DNA of 64,000 nt from Chitinimonas koreensis (GCF_014353015.1 NZ_CP060704.1:2009001-2073000); one strand, 5' to 3'. Counted from the first letter of the stretch, positions 44,797 through 53,641 are shown. Notes: a model not told the origin generated them from the sequence alone. Made by a program: numbers and translations.

Positions 44797-45981
44797 ATGC
44801 GCGTGCTGATGGTGTCCGATGTCTACTTTCCGCGGGTCAACGGCGTCTCGACCTCGATCCAGACCTTCCGCCGCGAGCTGCCCGGCCACGGCGTCGAGGT
44901 CGACCTGGTGGTGCCGGCCTACCCGAACGAGACGGCCGAGCCCGGCCTGATGCGCGTGCCGTCGCGCTACCTCGCCTTCGATCCCGAAGACCGCATGATG
45001 CGGCGCGGCCAGCTGCGCCGGCTGCTGCCGCGGCTGCGCGAGACCGGCTACGACCTCGTCCACATCCAGACCCCCTTCGTCGCCCACTACGCCGGACTCG
45101 AGCTGGCGCAGGCGCTGTCGCTGCCGACGGTCGCCACCTACCACACCTTCTTCGAGGAATACCTGCACCACTACGCGCGCATCCTGCCGGCCGGCTTCAC
45201 CCGCGCCATCGCGCGGCGCTTCTCGCGCAGCCAGTGCAACGCTACCGACGGCGTGATCGCGCCGTCGACCGCCATGCGCGACGCGTTGCGCGGCTACGGC
45301 GTCGAGGTGCCGATCGAGGTGATCCCGACCGGCATCCCGCTCGGCCAGTTCAGCGCCGGCGACGGCGCGGGCTTCCGCCGCCGCAACGACATCGGCGCCG
45401 AGCGCGAGGTGGCGCTGTTCGTCGGCCGCGTCGCCCACGAGAAGAACATCGACCTGCTGCTGCATGCGGCCCACCGGGTCCGCCAGCAGCGGCCCGACTT
45501 CCTGCTGCTGATCGCCGGCGAGGGCCCGGCCCAGGCGCACCTGGAGGCGCTGGCCAAGCGGCTCGAGCTCGGCCGCCACGTGCGCTTCATCGGCTACCTC
45601 GATCGCGCCGGCGGCCTGGTCGACTGCTATGCGGCGGCCGACCTGTTCGCCTTCGGCTCGACCACCGAGACGCAGGGCCTGGTGCTGCTCGAAGCGATGG
45701 CGATGGGCCTGCCGGTGGTCGCCATCCCGGCCATGGGCGCGCACGACATCCTGTCGCCGGGTCTCGGCTGCGCCTGCGCCAGCGACGATGCCGACGACTT
45801 CGCCGCCAGGCTGGTCGACCTGCTGGCCGACCCGGACCGCCGCGCCGAGCTGGCCGGCGAGGCGCGCCAGTACGCGAAGCGCTGGAGCGCGCCGGCCACG
45901 GCCGAGCGTCTGGGCGGCTTCTACCGGCGCGTGCTGGCGGGGCAGGCGGCCGGCGTGCCGCTGCCGCAGGCCGGCGGCTGA
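44797..45981 (+). CDS. glycosyltransferase family 4 protein
   Basis: Protein of 394 residues starting MRVLMVSDVYFPRVNGVSTS, the usual N-terminus of GT4 enzymes of the MgtA/PimB-like group. The N-terminal donor-independent fold includes YDLVHIQTPFVAHYAGLELA. The C-terminal nucleotide-sugar domain has VALFVGRVAHEKNIDLLLHA and the EX7E motif in TETQGLVLLEAMAMGLPVVA. It probably transfers a sugar to a lipid or glycan at the inner face of the membrane. Donor and acceptor are unknown. A GTG start at 44767 is possible, but GGGAAA lies before the ATG at 44797. It is a single gene with its own terminator. Confidence 0.9.
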   Translation: MRVLMVSDVYFPRVNGVSTSIQTFRRELPGHGVEVDLVVPAYPNETAEPGLMRVPSRYLAFDPEDRMMRRGQLRRLLPRLRETGYDLVHIQTPFVAHYAGLELAQALSLPTVATYHTFFEEYLHHYARILPAGFTRAIARRFSRSQCNATDGVIAPSTAMRDALRGYGVEVPIEVIPTGIPLGQFSAGDGAGFRRRNDIGAEREVALFVGRVAHEKNIDLLLHAAHRVRQQRPDFLLLIAGEGPAQAHLEALAKRLELGRHVRFIGYLDRAGGLVDCYAAADLFAFGSTTETQGLVLLEAMAMGLPVVAIPAMGAHDILSPGLGCACASDDADDFAARLVDLLADPDRRAELAGEARQYAKRWSAPATAERLGGFYRRVLAGQAAGVPLPQAGG

Positions 45982-46020
45982 ATGCGGTTTCCGCCGGCGC
46001 GATCCGTCGTCGAGCTTTCC

Positions 46021-46090
46021 TGCAGGAGCGGCTTCAGCCGCGAAGACGCCAGTTCCACCGCCACCGTTCGCGGCTGAAGCCGCTCCTGCG
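46021..46090. repeat. REP-like inverted pair, GCGGCTTCAGCCGCGAA family (copy 5)
   Basis: TGCAGGAGCGGCTTCAGCCG and the inverse TTCGCGGCTGAAGCCGCTCC flank a 30-bp centre after the glycosyltransferase gene. Confidence 0.8.
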
Positions 46091-46172
46091 GTGAACGGCC
46101 GTCGCAGGTCGGGCATCAAGCCCGACCTGCCGAGCGGTTTGGCGCCCGTGCGCTTATCGGACCGACAAGCAA

Positions 46173-46199
46173 AAACGCCCCGCACGAAGCGGGGCGTTT
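46173..46199. terminator. bidirectional terminator between converging genes
   Basis: AAACGCCCCGC pairs perfectly with GCGGGGCGTTT around ACGAA. It serves the glycosyltransferase gene on one strand and the phosphatase gene on the other. Confidence 0.88.
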
Positions 46200-46222
46200 G
46201 AGCGATGAGGCCGCGATCGAGA

Positions 46223-48766
46223 TCAGGAGATCGTGACCGCCGCCACATCCTTGGCCACCGTCGCCGTGGTCACCTTGGCCACCACGGTCGCGGGCGCGTT
46301 GCCGGCCACCAGCTTGTTCACCTGGCGGAACTCGCAGCTCAGGCCGGCCGGGGTCAGCGTCACCAGCGCGTAGCCCTGCGCGTCGGTATTGGCCAGCGCC
46401 AGCCACGGGTTGCTGTTCATGCCGGCCAGTTGCTGCGCCAGCGGCACCAGCTGGCCGGTGAAGCTCGGGCTGGCCTGCAGCGAGGTCAGCACGGCCGTGG
46501 TGGTGACGTCGAGCTGGGCCTCGGGCACGCCCTTGGCGCCCAGCGCGCCGCGCAACTGCACGCGCAGGCCTTCGGCCAGCGAGGCGGCGGTCACGGCCGA
46601 GGCGCGCAGCGTGTGGTCGAGCAGGTTGACCTTGAGGTCGACCGTGCCCAGGCCGGTCACCGGGATGCTCAGCGGGTAGTAGACCAGCGTGGCCAGGTCC
46701 GACGACAGGCTGCCCACCGCGTCGCGCAGGTAGCTGAAGAAGGAGTCCGAGCTCACCCCGGCGGTCACCAGGTCGACCATCACCGGCGTGCCGCCGCCGG
46801 CCGCCGTGTAGTCGTCGTTCACCGTGCCGGCATAGAAGGCGTGGATGTCGCCGGTCAGCGCGACCACGTTCTTGATGCTGTTGTCCTTGAGATGCTTCAT
46901 CAGCGCCTTGCGCTCGGCGTTGTAGCCGTCCCACTGGTCGGCGTTCAGCACGAAGCGGGTGAAGTAGGGCGTCAGGCCCGCCTTCTTGTCGGCCGGGATG
47001 AAGGGCGAGTTCTGCTTGAGCGCCACCACGTTGGGCTTGATGAAGCCGAAGGCGATCACCTGGGCGCCGGCGACGGCCTGGGTGGCCGCACCGGCCGGCG
47101 CGGCGGCGCGGGCGGCCAGGTAGGCCTGCACCGTCACGCCGATCTGGGTGGCATCGGTGAAGCCGGCCGTGGCCATGGCGCCGGCCAGGGTGGCCTGGTC
47201 GGCCGTGCCGCCGGCCATGCCGTCGGCCGTGGCCAGCGCGCCGACCGCGGTGGTGGCCTGGGCGTCGTTGCCGCCGGTGGTCTTGACCGCCACGAAAGCG
47301 GCGCCGCGCGGCGTGCTGCCGGTGGCCGTGGCGGCCTGGCCGATGCCGGTGGCCAGCGTGGCGACGGCCTGCAGCGCCAGCAGCGTGGCGATGGCGGTGG
47401 TGCCGTCGACGCCCATCTTCAGCAGCGAGACCTCGTTGCCCCACAGCTTCCAGGTGGCGGCCGAGCCCTTCATGGTGGTCTTCCACCAGTCGCGCTGGGT
47501 CTGGCCGAGGATCGAGACGAAGATCAGCTCGTCCGGCAGCTTGCCGACGGTGGCGGCGATCTTCTGCGCCTCGACCGCGGCCAGCGTGGCTTCCGGCACC
47601 ATGTAGCGGGCGCCGATGCTGCCGACGGGATTGCCGGTGGCCGGGTTCGGCGCGGCTTCGGGGATCACGTGGTCGGTGCGGTACAGCCGCTCGTCGGTCA
47701 TCACCAGGTGGGCCAGCTTGCCGAACTGCAGCTCGCGGTAGATCTTGACGTTGAAGTAGCTGTCGCGCGGATCGGTCGAGAAGAAGATGTCGGCCGGCAT
47801 GTACTCGTACCAGGCCTGGTTGGCCTCGCGGCGGCGGGTCGGCTGGTGCTCGTTGTCGCCGCCGGTGGCGCTGACGGTGCCGTTGGTATAGGTCTGCGCG
47901 TCGTTCCAGCAGTCGTCGCTGAACTCGTGGTCGTCCCACACCGCGATGATGGCGAAGCGCTCGTGCACCGCCTGCAGGCGCGCGTCGGTGCGGTACTTCT
48001 TGTACAGGTAGCGGTAGTCGGCCAGCGTGGTGGCGTACTTGGCGTCGCTGCCGGCGCTCTTGAGCGTGCCGTTGGGCAGCGTCAGCGCAGTGTGGGCGGA
48101 CTCGACCGCGCCGACCTGGAAGGCCTCGCCGACCGTCTCGTAGATGTAGTCGCCGAGGTGGACGAAGAAGTCGATGTTCTCGTCCTTGAGCGTGCTGTAG
48201 GCGCCCCAGTGGTTGATGCTCCAGTCCTGGCAGCTGAGGAAGGCGAACTTGAGCTGGGCGACGTCGGCGTCCTTGGCCGGCGCGGTCTTGAAGCGGCCGA
48301 CCTTGGAGCGCACGTCGCCGGCGACGAACTGGTAGTAGTAGGTCTTGCCGGCCGACAGCCCGGTCACCTTGTGGCGCACGGTGTTGTCGTACTGGGCGTA
48401 GACCGGGACGGCGGCGTCGACCGCCAGCGTGCCGGTCAGCGCGCCGGTGGTGCCGATCTTGGCGGCGTTGTCGGCGTCGGTGACCTGGACCTTGATGGTG
48501 AGATTGGCGGCAGTGCCGGCAGTGGCCACGTCGTCGGCGCTGGTCGGCACCACGCGCGTCCACAGCATGATGCTGTCCGGGCGCGGATCGCCCGAGGCCA
48601 CGCTCTGCGGGAACTTCCAGTTGCTGCCGGTGGCGGCTGGCGCATCAGGCGTGGTCGGCATCGGCGAGTTGGTGTTGCCGTCGTTGCCGCCGCAGCCGGC
48701 CAGGCCCGCGGTCGCGGCCGACACGGTGACGAAGCTGCCGAATTTCAGAAAATGCCGTCTATCCAT
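46223..48766 (-). CDS. PhoD-like alkaline phosphatase, Tat-exported, with alanine-rich insertion
   Basis: Protein of 847 residues. The Tat signal has twin arginines (MDRRHFLKFGSF) and ends in a lipobox (GLAGC), so it is probably a Tat-exported lipoprotein. The PhoD N-terminal domain includes SVASGDPRPDSIMLWTRVVP. The phosphatase motifs are FLSCQDWSINHW, FFVHLGDYIYE, AVWDDHEFSDD and VALTGDIHAFYAG, which bind iron and calcium in PhoD. An insertion at about residues 452-568 (47063-47413) is rich in Ala, Thr and Gly and not part of the usual fold. The ATG at 48766 was preferred to that at 48769 because GGAGAG is better spaced. Typical role: phosphate release from organic esters during starvation. 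I see no convincing Pho box. Confidence 0.9.
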   Translation of the reverse strand: MDRRHFLKFGSFVTVSAATAGLAGCGGNDGNTNSPMPTTPDAPAATGSNWKFPQSVASGDPRPDSIMLWTRVVPTSADDVATAGTAANLTIKVQVTDADNAAKIGTTGALTGTLAVDAAVPVYAQYDNTVRHKVTGLSAGKTYYYQFVAGDVRSKVGRFKTAPAKDADVAQLKFAFLSCQDWSINHWGAYSTLKDENIDFFVHLGDYIYETVGEAFQVGAVESAHTALTLPNGTLKSAGSDAKYATTLADYRYLYKKYRTDARLQAVHERFAIIAVWDDHEFSDDCWNDAQTYTNGTVSATGGDNEHQPTRRREANQAWYEYMPADIFFSTDPRDSYFNVKIYRELQFGKLAHLVMTDERLYRTDHVIPEAAPNPATGNPVGSIGARYMVPEATLAAVEAQKIAATVGKLPDELIFVSILGQTQRDWWKTTMKGSAATWKLWGNEVSLLKMGVDGTTAIATLLALQAVATLATGIGQAATATGSTPRGAAFVAVKTTGGNDAQATTAVGALATADGMAGGTADQATLAGAMATAGFTDATQIGVTVQAYLAARAAAPAGAATQAVAGAQVIAFGFIKPNVVALKQNSPFIPADKKAGLTPYFTRFVLNADQWDGYNAERKALMKHLKDNSIKNVVALTGDIHAFYAGTVNDDYTAAGGGTPVMVDLVTAGVSSDSFFSYLRDAVGSLSSDLATLVYYPLSIPVTGLGTVDLKVNLLDHTLRASAVTAASLAEGLRVQLRGALGAKGVPEAQLDVTTTAVLTSLQASPSFTGQLVPLAQQLAGMNSNPWLALANTDAQGYALVTLTPAGLSCEFRQVNKLVAGNAPATVVAKVTTATVAKDVAAVTIS

Positions 48767-48769
48767 CAT

Positions 48770-49146
48770 CTCTCTCCATGATTTGGTGTTCGGTTCCATT
48801 GACGATCTGCCTGGCCATCGCCTAAACCAAATCAAACAATAGAAGCCGATCCGGCTGCGGGCAGCCGGAATCGCGATTTGACCAAGCAAACGCTCAAATT
48901 AGCAGGACGGCATTGCGTTTTCTTTGCACCGCGTGGTGCCGATGCCACATCGCGTCACTCAATATGCATTTTTGCCGCATGCGTGGCGTAGTTACGACAC
49001 CCCGGCATTCATGACCCCGGCATGGCTACCCTATGGTTGAATCATGAACTGCTAATAGATAACGCCTCGGCAGGCCGCGGTACCGAATGAGACCGGTATC
49101 GTCGACCGTAGCGAGGCGTTTGGTACATCTGTAAAGGGAGAAACGG
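48770..49146. promoter_or_regulatory. divergent intergenic region with a structured leader before the chemotaxis gene
   Basis: A 377-bp, relatively AT-rich gap that must contain the phoD and chemotaxis gene promoters. At 49061-49120, AACGCCTCG pairs with CGAGGCGTT, and inside it GGTACCG pairs with CGGTATC (one G-U). The ribosome binding site AAAGGGAG lies about 14 bases beyond. The two nested stems suggest a folded mRNA leader. It does not match the c-di-GMP GEMM consensus as I know it. Confidence 0.5.
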
Positions 49147-51129
49147 ATGTTCTCGCGACTTACCGTCGTTCAGCGCATTGCCACCGGTTTTTTCGTCGTT
49201 GCGGCGCTCTTGCTCGCGGTCGGGCTGACCGGCCTGTTCGGCCAGGCCAGCATGAGCCGCAGCCTTTCCAACGTCAGCGAAGCCACTCAATTGCGCGGCC
49301 ATAGCCAGTCGGTGCTGGTCGCCCTGCTCGAAACCGGCCGCCTGGCCGACGGCTATCACGCCAGCCGCGACGCCGGCGAGCTCGCCGCGCTCGAGGCGCG
49401 CTATGCCGACACCGCCAAGCGGATCGGCCAGTTGCGCCAGGATCTGCAGGGCCTCGGCGCCAACGACGAGGCGCTCAACAGCGCGGCGCGCCGCTTCGGC
49501 GACGGCATCGTCTCGGTGCAGCAGGCGGCCGATGCGCTGTTCGCCTCGCACAAGCAGTTCGCCGAGCTGCTGCCCAAGCTCAAGTCCGCCCGCGGCCAGC
49601 TCGAGGACAGCGCCGACGAGCTCGACGGCCTGATCGCCGACGCGCTCGACAGCCACGCCGGCAAGCCCGACGTGCTGAACAAGCTGCGCCGCGACGTGAA
49701 GCGCGCGGTGCTGGTGGCGACCGAGGCGCTGCAGCAGAACAAGCTCGAATCGGCCCGCATCGCCGCCAAGGACGTCGCGCCGGTGGCGGCCGACATCCGC
49801 GCCGGCTACGAGGCGGTCGGCGAGGCCAAGCCGGTGGCCGACATCCACGAGCTGCTCGGCGACTACCTGGCCGTGCTCGAGGGCGACAAGGCGCTGATGC
49901 CGACCTACGTGCGCTCGCTCGAGCAGGACGCCGAGTCGCTCAAGGCGCTGGCGCTGCTGAACCAGCGCATCGAGGAGACGCGCAAGCAGCTCGACCAGGT
50001 CGGCAAGCTGGCCGGCGAGCGCGTCGCGGCGGCCAAGCAGAGCGCCGACCGCAGCAGCGGCTTCGCCATGGCCGCCATCGTGGTCATGAGCCTGGCCGCG
50101 CTGGGCATCGCGCTGGTCACCGCGCTGTGGGTCACCAACAGCATCCGCAAGCCGCTGGCCCTGGTGGTGGCGCAGCTGCGCCGCATCGCCGAGGGCGACA
50201 TGACGCGCCGCGTCGAGGTGAAGAGCCGCGACGAATTCGGCGAGCTGGCGCGCTGGACCAACGAGCTGACCGATCGGCTGCGCGCCATGCTGGTCGACAT
50301 CGCCAGCGGCGCGGTGAAGCTGGCCGAGGCCAGCGAGCAGAGCGCCACCATCACCGCCCAGACCAGCAGCGGCATCGAGAACCAGAAGCGCCAGACCGAC
50401 GAGATGGTGCGCGAGATGGCCGCCATGACCGACAGCGTGCGCGCGGTGGCCGAAGGCGCCGACCGCACGCTGGCCGAGATCCGCGCCGCGCGCGGGATCG
50501 CCGAGCGCGGCCAGGACGTGGTGACCGCCAACATCCAGACCATCGAGCAACTGGCCGGCCATATCCAGTCGACCGCCGAGGTGGTGACGCGGCTGGACGG
50601 CTACAGCAAGGACATCGGCCGCATCCTGACCGTGATCGGCGACATCGCCGAGCAGACCAACCTGCTGGCGCTCAATGCCGCGATCGAGGCGGCGCGCGCC
50701 GGTGAGCAGGGCCGCGGCTTCGCCGTGGTGGCCGACGAGGTGCGCACGCTGGCCAGCCGCACGCGCGAATCCACCGGCGAGATCCAGTCGGTGATCACCC
50801 GCCTGCAGGCCGGCGTGAAGGACGCGGTCGGCGCCATGACGCAGAGCCGCAGCGGCACGGTGGCCAGCGTCGAGCAGGCCGGCGAGGCCGGCCGCGCGCT
50901 GGCTGCCATCCTCTCCAGCATGCGCCAGGTCGACAGCATGAGCGGCGAGATCGCCCAGGCCGCCGACGCGCAGTCGGCCACCACCCGCCACCTGCACAAG
51001 GGCGTGGTCGGCATCAGCGAGATCGCCGAGCAGACCGCCGTCGGCGCCAACCAGACCGCCGCCTCGAGCCGCGAGCTGTCGCAACTGGCCGAACGGCTGC
51101 AGCGCCAGGTCGCGCAGTTCCAGGTCTGA
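49147..51129 (+). CDS. methyl-accepting chemotaxis protein
   Basis: Receptor of 660 residues. Helix 1 (ATGFFVVAALLLAVGLTGLF) and helix 2 (AAIVVMSLAALGIALVTALW) flank a helical periplasmic domain of about 280 residues, larger than a single four-helix bundle. A HAMP domain follows (NSIRKPLALVVAQLRRIAEG). The signalling hairpin tip is IGDIAEQTNLLALNAAIEAA followed by RAGEQGRGFAVVADEVRTLA, the invariant CheA/CheW contact. Methylation helices lie on both sides. No C-terminal CheR/CheB tether pentapeptide is present; the protein ends RQVAQFQV. The ligand is unknown. No che genes are adjacent. AAGGGAG precedes the start. Confidence 0.95.
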   Translation: MFSRLTVVQRIATGFFVVAALLLAVGLTGLFGQASMSRSLSNVSEATQLRGHSQSVLVALLETGRLADGYHASRDAGELAALEARYADTAKRIGQLRQDLQGLGANDEALNSAARRFGDGIVSVQQAADALFASHKQFAELLPKLKSARGQLEDSADELDGLIADALDSHAGKPDVLNKLRRDVKRAVLVATEALQQNKLESARIAAKDVAPVAADIRAGYEAVGEAKPVADIHELLGDYLAVLEGDKALMPTYVRSLEQDAESLKALALLNQRIEETRKQLDQVGKLAGERVAAAKQSADRSSGFAMAAIVVMSLAALGIALVTALWVTNSIRKPLALVVAQLRRIAEGDMTRRVEVKSRDEFGELARWTNELTDRLRAMLVDIASGAVKLAEASEQSATITAQTSSGIENQKRQTDEMVREMAAMTDSVRAVAEGADRTLAEIRAARGIAERGQDVVTANIQTIEQLAGHIQSTAEVVTRLDGYSKDIGRILTVIGDIAEQTNLLALNAAIEAARAGEQGRGFAVVADEVRTLASRTRESTGEIQSVITRLQAGVKDAVGAMTQSRSGTVASVEQAGEAGRALAAILSSMRQVDSMSGEIAQAADAQSATTRHLHKGVVGISEIAEQTAVGANQTAASSRELSQLAERLQRQVAQFQV

Positions 51130-51187
51130 GCCCGGAACGCACGAGATGAATACCCAGTACCAAGCCATTGCAAAGGAATCCCGCGCC

Positions 51188-51586
51188 ATGACCAACAGAC
51201 TCTGGCTTTGCCTCGCGGCGACCGCGCTCGTGGCCGGCGCCCAGGCCGACGACGACCTGCGTGCCCTGCAGAAGATCTGCGACTACATCAAGGTGGACGA
51301 CCGTTCGAGCCTGCGCCGCACGCTCGACGAGACCGAGGTCGACCTGCGCCGCGAATACGGCGACTTCAAGTGCGGCAAGTACAGCCTCCTGCGCTATGCC
51401 GCGCTCAGCGGCTCGCTCGAGGCGGCCACGCTGCTGGTCAGCAAGGCCGGCAAGAAGGCGATCGGCGAGAAGGAAGGCGACGGCATGAACGCGATCGAAT
51501 GGGCGCAGAAACAGGCCGACGGTGCCGACGCCGGGCTCAAGCCCAAGATCAAGGCGGTGGTGGAGTTGATGCAGTCCAAGCAGTGA
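51188..51586 (+). CDS. small exported protein, DUF3718-like
   Basis: Protein of 132 residues with signal peptide MTNRLWLCLAATALVAGAQA, probably periplasmic. The mature part has two cysteines in LQKICDYIKVDDRSSLRRTL and YGDFKCGKYSLLRYAALSGS, which could form a disulfide. The second stretch looks like one ankyrin-like helix pair. The general pattern recalls DUF3718 proteins; this match is from memory and weak. The start was chosen for AAAGGA upstream and for the signal peptide; an ATG at 51146 lacks both. It follows the chemotaxis receptor by 58 bp and may be co-transcribed. Function unknown. Confidence 0.7.
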   Translation: MTNRLWLCLAATALVAGAQADDDLRALQKICDYIKVDDRSSLRRTLDETEVDLRREYGDFKCGKYSLLRYAALSGSLEAATLLVSKAGKKAIGEKEGDGMNAIEWAQKQADGADAGLKPKIKAVVELMQSKQ

Positions 51587-51618
51587 CGCGTCGGCAGTAC
51601 GCGCCAACCCGAAAACAG

Positions 51619-51642
51619 ACAGGCCACCGCAAGGTGGCCTGT
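51619..51642. terminator. bidirectional terminator
   Basis: ACAGGCCACC pairs perfectly with GGTGGCCTGT around GCAA, between the small exported protein gene and the minus-strand S4 gene. Confidence 0.82.
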
Positions 51643-51674
51643 TCGTTTCGAGGGCGAGCCGAGGCGGCGGGGTT

Positions 51675-52070
51675 TCAGTCCTGCCCGCGCTCGAACGACT
51701 GCAGTTGCCGCCGCCACTTCTTGGTCGGCCGGCCGCGCACGTCGGGATGGTCGAACTGCGGCGCCAGCGCCTGTTCCTCGCGGCGCCGCTCGCGCGCCGC
51801 CTGGCTGGCCTCGGTTTCGCGATAGAGCTGGCGCGCGGTCTCGGCCGGGCCGCGCTGCTCGCTCAGCGCGAGCACCTCGACTTCGAATTCGCCGTGCGGC
51901 GCCAGGATGCGCAGCGTGTCGCCGGGCTTGAGCTGGCGTGCCGGCTTGGCGCGTTCACCGCCGAGGTGGACATGGCCGGCCTCGATCGCCGTGACGGCCA
52001 GGCTGCGCGTCTTGAAGAAGCGCGCGGCCCACAGCCACTTGTCGAGGCGGACGGCGACGGGCTGGCTCAA
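51675..52070 (-). CDS. hslR: S4 domain RNA-binding protein, Hsp15-like
   Basis: Protein of 131 residues with a TTG start that overlaps the stop of the upstream SDR gene (TTGA), showing translational coupling. The S4 domain is plain: VRLDKWLWAARFFKTRSLAV, AIEAGHVHLGGERAKPARQL and KPGDTLRIL. A basic C-terminal tail (RERRREEQALAPQF to TKKWRRQLQSFERG) follows, as in Hsp15. Hsp15 binds free 50S subunits carrying nascent chains and helps recycle them after heat stress. The start at a non-ATG codon is supported by the family N-terminus. Confidence 0.88.
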   Translation of the reverse strand: MSQPVAVRLDKWLWAARFFKTRSLAVTAIEAGHVHLGGERAKPARQLKPGDTLRILAPHGEFEVEVLALSEQRGPAETARQLYRETEASQAARERRREEQALAPQFDHPDVRGRPTKKWRRQLQSFERGQD

Positions 52071-52849
52071 GCGGCGGCCTCGCCGACGGTGTCGGCCGGG
52101 TTGAAGCGGAAGGTCTGGCCGCGCACCTCGCGGCTGGCCGGGCCGGCCAGCCAGAGGAAGGCCGGCGCCATCTCGGCGGCGGCGGGCATCGCGTCCTTGT
52201 TCTCGGCCGGATGGGTCTTGGTGCGGAACGGCGACTTCACCGGGCCCGGCACCAGCACGTTGACGCGCGGGAAGGGCGGCTTGTCCCACTCGTCGGCCGC
52301 CACTGCCGCCAGCGCGGCCTGGCCGGCACGGGTGGTGACGAAGCCGCCCCAGTAGGCCTTCGGGTCGAAGGCATGCTGTTCGACCACGAACAGCACGCTG
52401 GCGTCGTCGGCGCGCTTGAGCAGCGGCAGCGCGGCGCGGGTGATGGCGAACGGCGCGGCCACGTTGGCGCGGTACATCGACACCCATTCCTCGAGCTTCT
52501 GGTTGACCAGCGGCGACAGGTGGTTGAAACCGTTGGCGCAATGAACGATGCCGTCGAGCTGGTCGAATTCCTTCCAGATCAGGTTGGCGAAGTTCACGCA
52601 GTCCTGGTCGCCCATTGCCGCCAGGTCGACCGGGATGGCGGCCGGCTTGGCGCCGCCTGCGGCCTCGATGGCGTCGTAGACGCGGCCGAGCTTCTTCTCG
52701 TTGCGGCCGGTCAGCACCACGGTCGCGCCGTGGGCGGCCAGCGCCAGCGCGGCCACCTCGCCCAGGCCCTGGCCGGCGCCGGTGACGAGGATGACGCGGT
52801 CCTTGAGGTAATCGGCGGGCGGGGCGAAGTCTTGCCAGGGCTGCTGCAT
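52067..52849 (-). CDS. SDR family protein (YciK-like) with altered catalytic residues
   Basis: Protein of 260 residues starting MQQPWQDFAPPADYLKDRVI. The NAD(P)-binding Rossmann motif is VILVTGAGQGLGEVAALALA, and the NAG-like segment is IVHCANGFNHLSPLVN. At the active site the family has YxxxK; here the aligned segment is KAYWGGFVTTRAGQAAL, with Phe in place of the catalytic Tyr and Arg in place of Lys if aligned to YciK. A serine normally found upstream is also not obvious. It may be a non-catalytic member or use another tyrosine. An in-frame ATG at 52864 is an alternative start. It is coupled to the Hsp15 gene. Confidence 0.82.
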   Translation of the reverse strand: MQQPWQDFAPPADYLKDRVILVTGAGQGLGEVAALALAAHGATVVLTGRNEKKLGRVYDAIEAAGGAKPAAIPVDLAAMGDQDCVNFANLIWKEFDQLDGIVHCANGFNHLSPLVNQKLEEWVSMYRANVAAPFAITRAALPLLKRADDASVLFVVEQHAFDPKAYWGGFVTTRAGQAALAAVAADEWDKPPFPRVNVLVPGPVKSPFRTKTHPAENKDAMPAAAEMAPAFLWLAGPASREVRGQTFRFNPADTVGEAAA

Positions 52850-53058
52850 GTCAGTTTCTTGCATGGAGTTCGACGAAGACGGCAAGTCTAGCATGGCGCC
52901 CCAGCCGGGCTTTGCGGTGGCGCAAGCGGCTTGCAATCGGCGCGATCGTGCACCATCTAGACAGGACGAGGTCCCAACCATGCGCAGGGCCCGAGGCCGG
53001 CCAGCCCGGCCGCGACGGCCTGTCCGCATGCAACCCCTGCTGACGATCGGAGTTCCCC

Positions 53059-53460
53059 ATGGCCAAAGTGGTCAAGACCGACGCCGAATGGCGTGCCCAG
53101 CTGAGCGAGACGCAGTACCGCGTCACCCGCCACGCCCACACCGAGCCGCCCTTCACCGGCATCTACTGGGACACCGAGACGCCCGGCACCTACAACTGCA
53201 TCTGCTGCGGCACGCCGCTGTTCGTCTCCGGCACCAAGTTCGACGCCGGCTGCGGCTGGCCCAGCTTCTGGCAGGCGCTGCCCGGCGTGGTGGCCGAAAA
53301 GGTCGATACCAGTCACGGCATGGTGCGCACCGAGATCCTGTGCGCGGTGTGCGATGCGCATCTGGGGCATGTGTTTCCCGACGGGCCGGGGCCGACCGGG
53401 TTGCGGTATTGCGTGAATTCGGCGTCGATTGACCTGGACGCAGGAACGAAGACTGAATAA
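53059..53460 (+). CDS. msrB: peptide-methionine (R)-S-oxide reductase
   Basis: Protein of 133 residues. MsrB reduces methionine-R-sulfoxide in proteins. Two CxxC zinc motifs (CICCGTPLF and CAVCDAHLGHVF), the core GCGWPSFWQALPG, and the catalytic cysteine in GLRYCVNSASID are all present. There is no signal peptide, so it is cytoplasmic. It stands alone; the degenerate end of the CRISPR array begins 23 bases after its stop. Confidence 0.95.
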   Translation: MAKVVKTDAEWRAQLSETQYRVTRHAHTEPPFTGIYWDTETPGTYNCICCGTPLFVSGTKFDAGCGWPSFWQALPGVVAEKVDTSHGMVRTEILCAVCDAHLGHVFPDGPGPTGLRYCVNSASIDLDAGTKTE

Positions 53461-53483
53461 TTGAGGTCGAGGTGGCGATGACT

Positions 53484-53641
53484 GTTTCGTTTATGGTAGT
53501 CATTTTTGAGGGCTGAAGCCGTACCGGTATAAGCCGATATATGCGCCGCTGAAGTGCTAGCAGCTGTCATCACTGACGGCTGAAACCGGACAACGTGCTG
53601 GCGTACGCGCTGGTCAGATGGTTTCAATTCACGGCTGGAAC
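53484..53641. repeat. degenerate CRISPR repeats at the old end of the array
   Basis: Three decayed repeats precede the regular array. 53484-53519 begins GTTTCG and ends GGGCTGAAGC. 53551-53586 has lost its left part but keeps CACTGACGGCTGAAAC. 53621-53641 (GTTTCAATTCACGGCTGGAA and one more base) has an internal deletion. Their spacing is close to the array period. Confidence 0.75.

Noticed and set aside
48770..49000. Pho box for the PhoD gene
   Set aside because: I looked for paired CTGTCA-like 7-bp repeats with 11-bp spacing and saw none convincing.
49061..49120. Possible c-di-GMP (GEMM) riboswitch before the chemotaxis receptor gene
   Set aside because: The nested stems lack the conserved GEMM sequence blocks as I know them, so I report only an unclassified structured leader.
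53484..53519. Degenerate repeat read as a REP-like element (ends GGGCTGAAGCC like the REP arms)
   Set aside because: Its 5' GTTTCG start, its 36-bp length and its spacing to the next decayed repeats fit the CRISPR series better.
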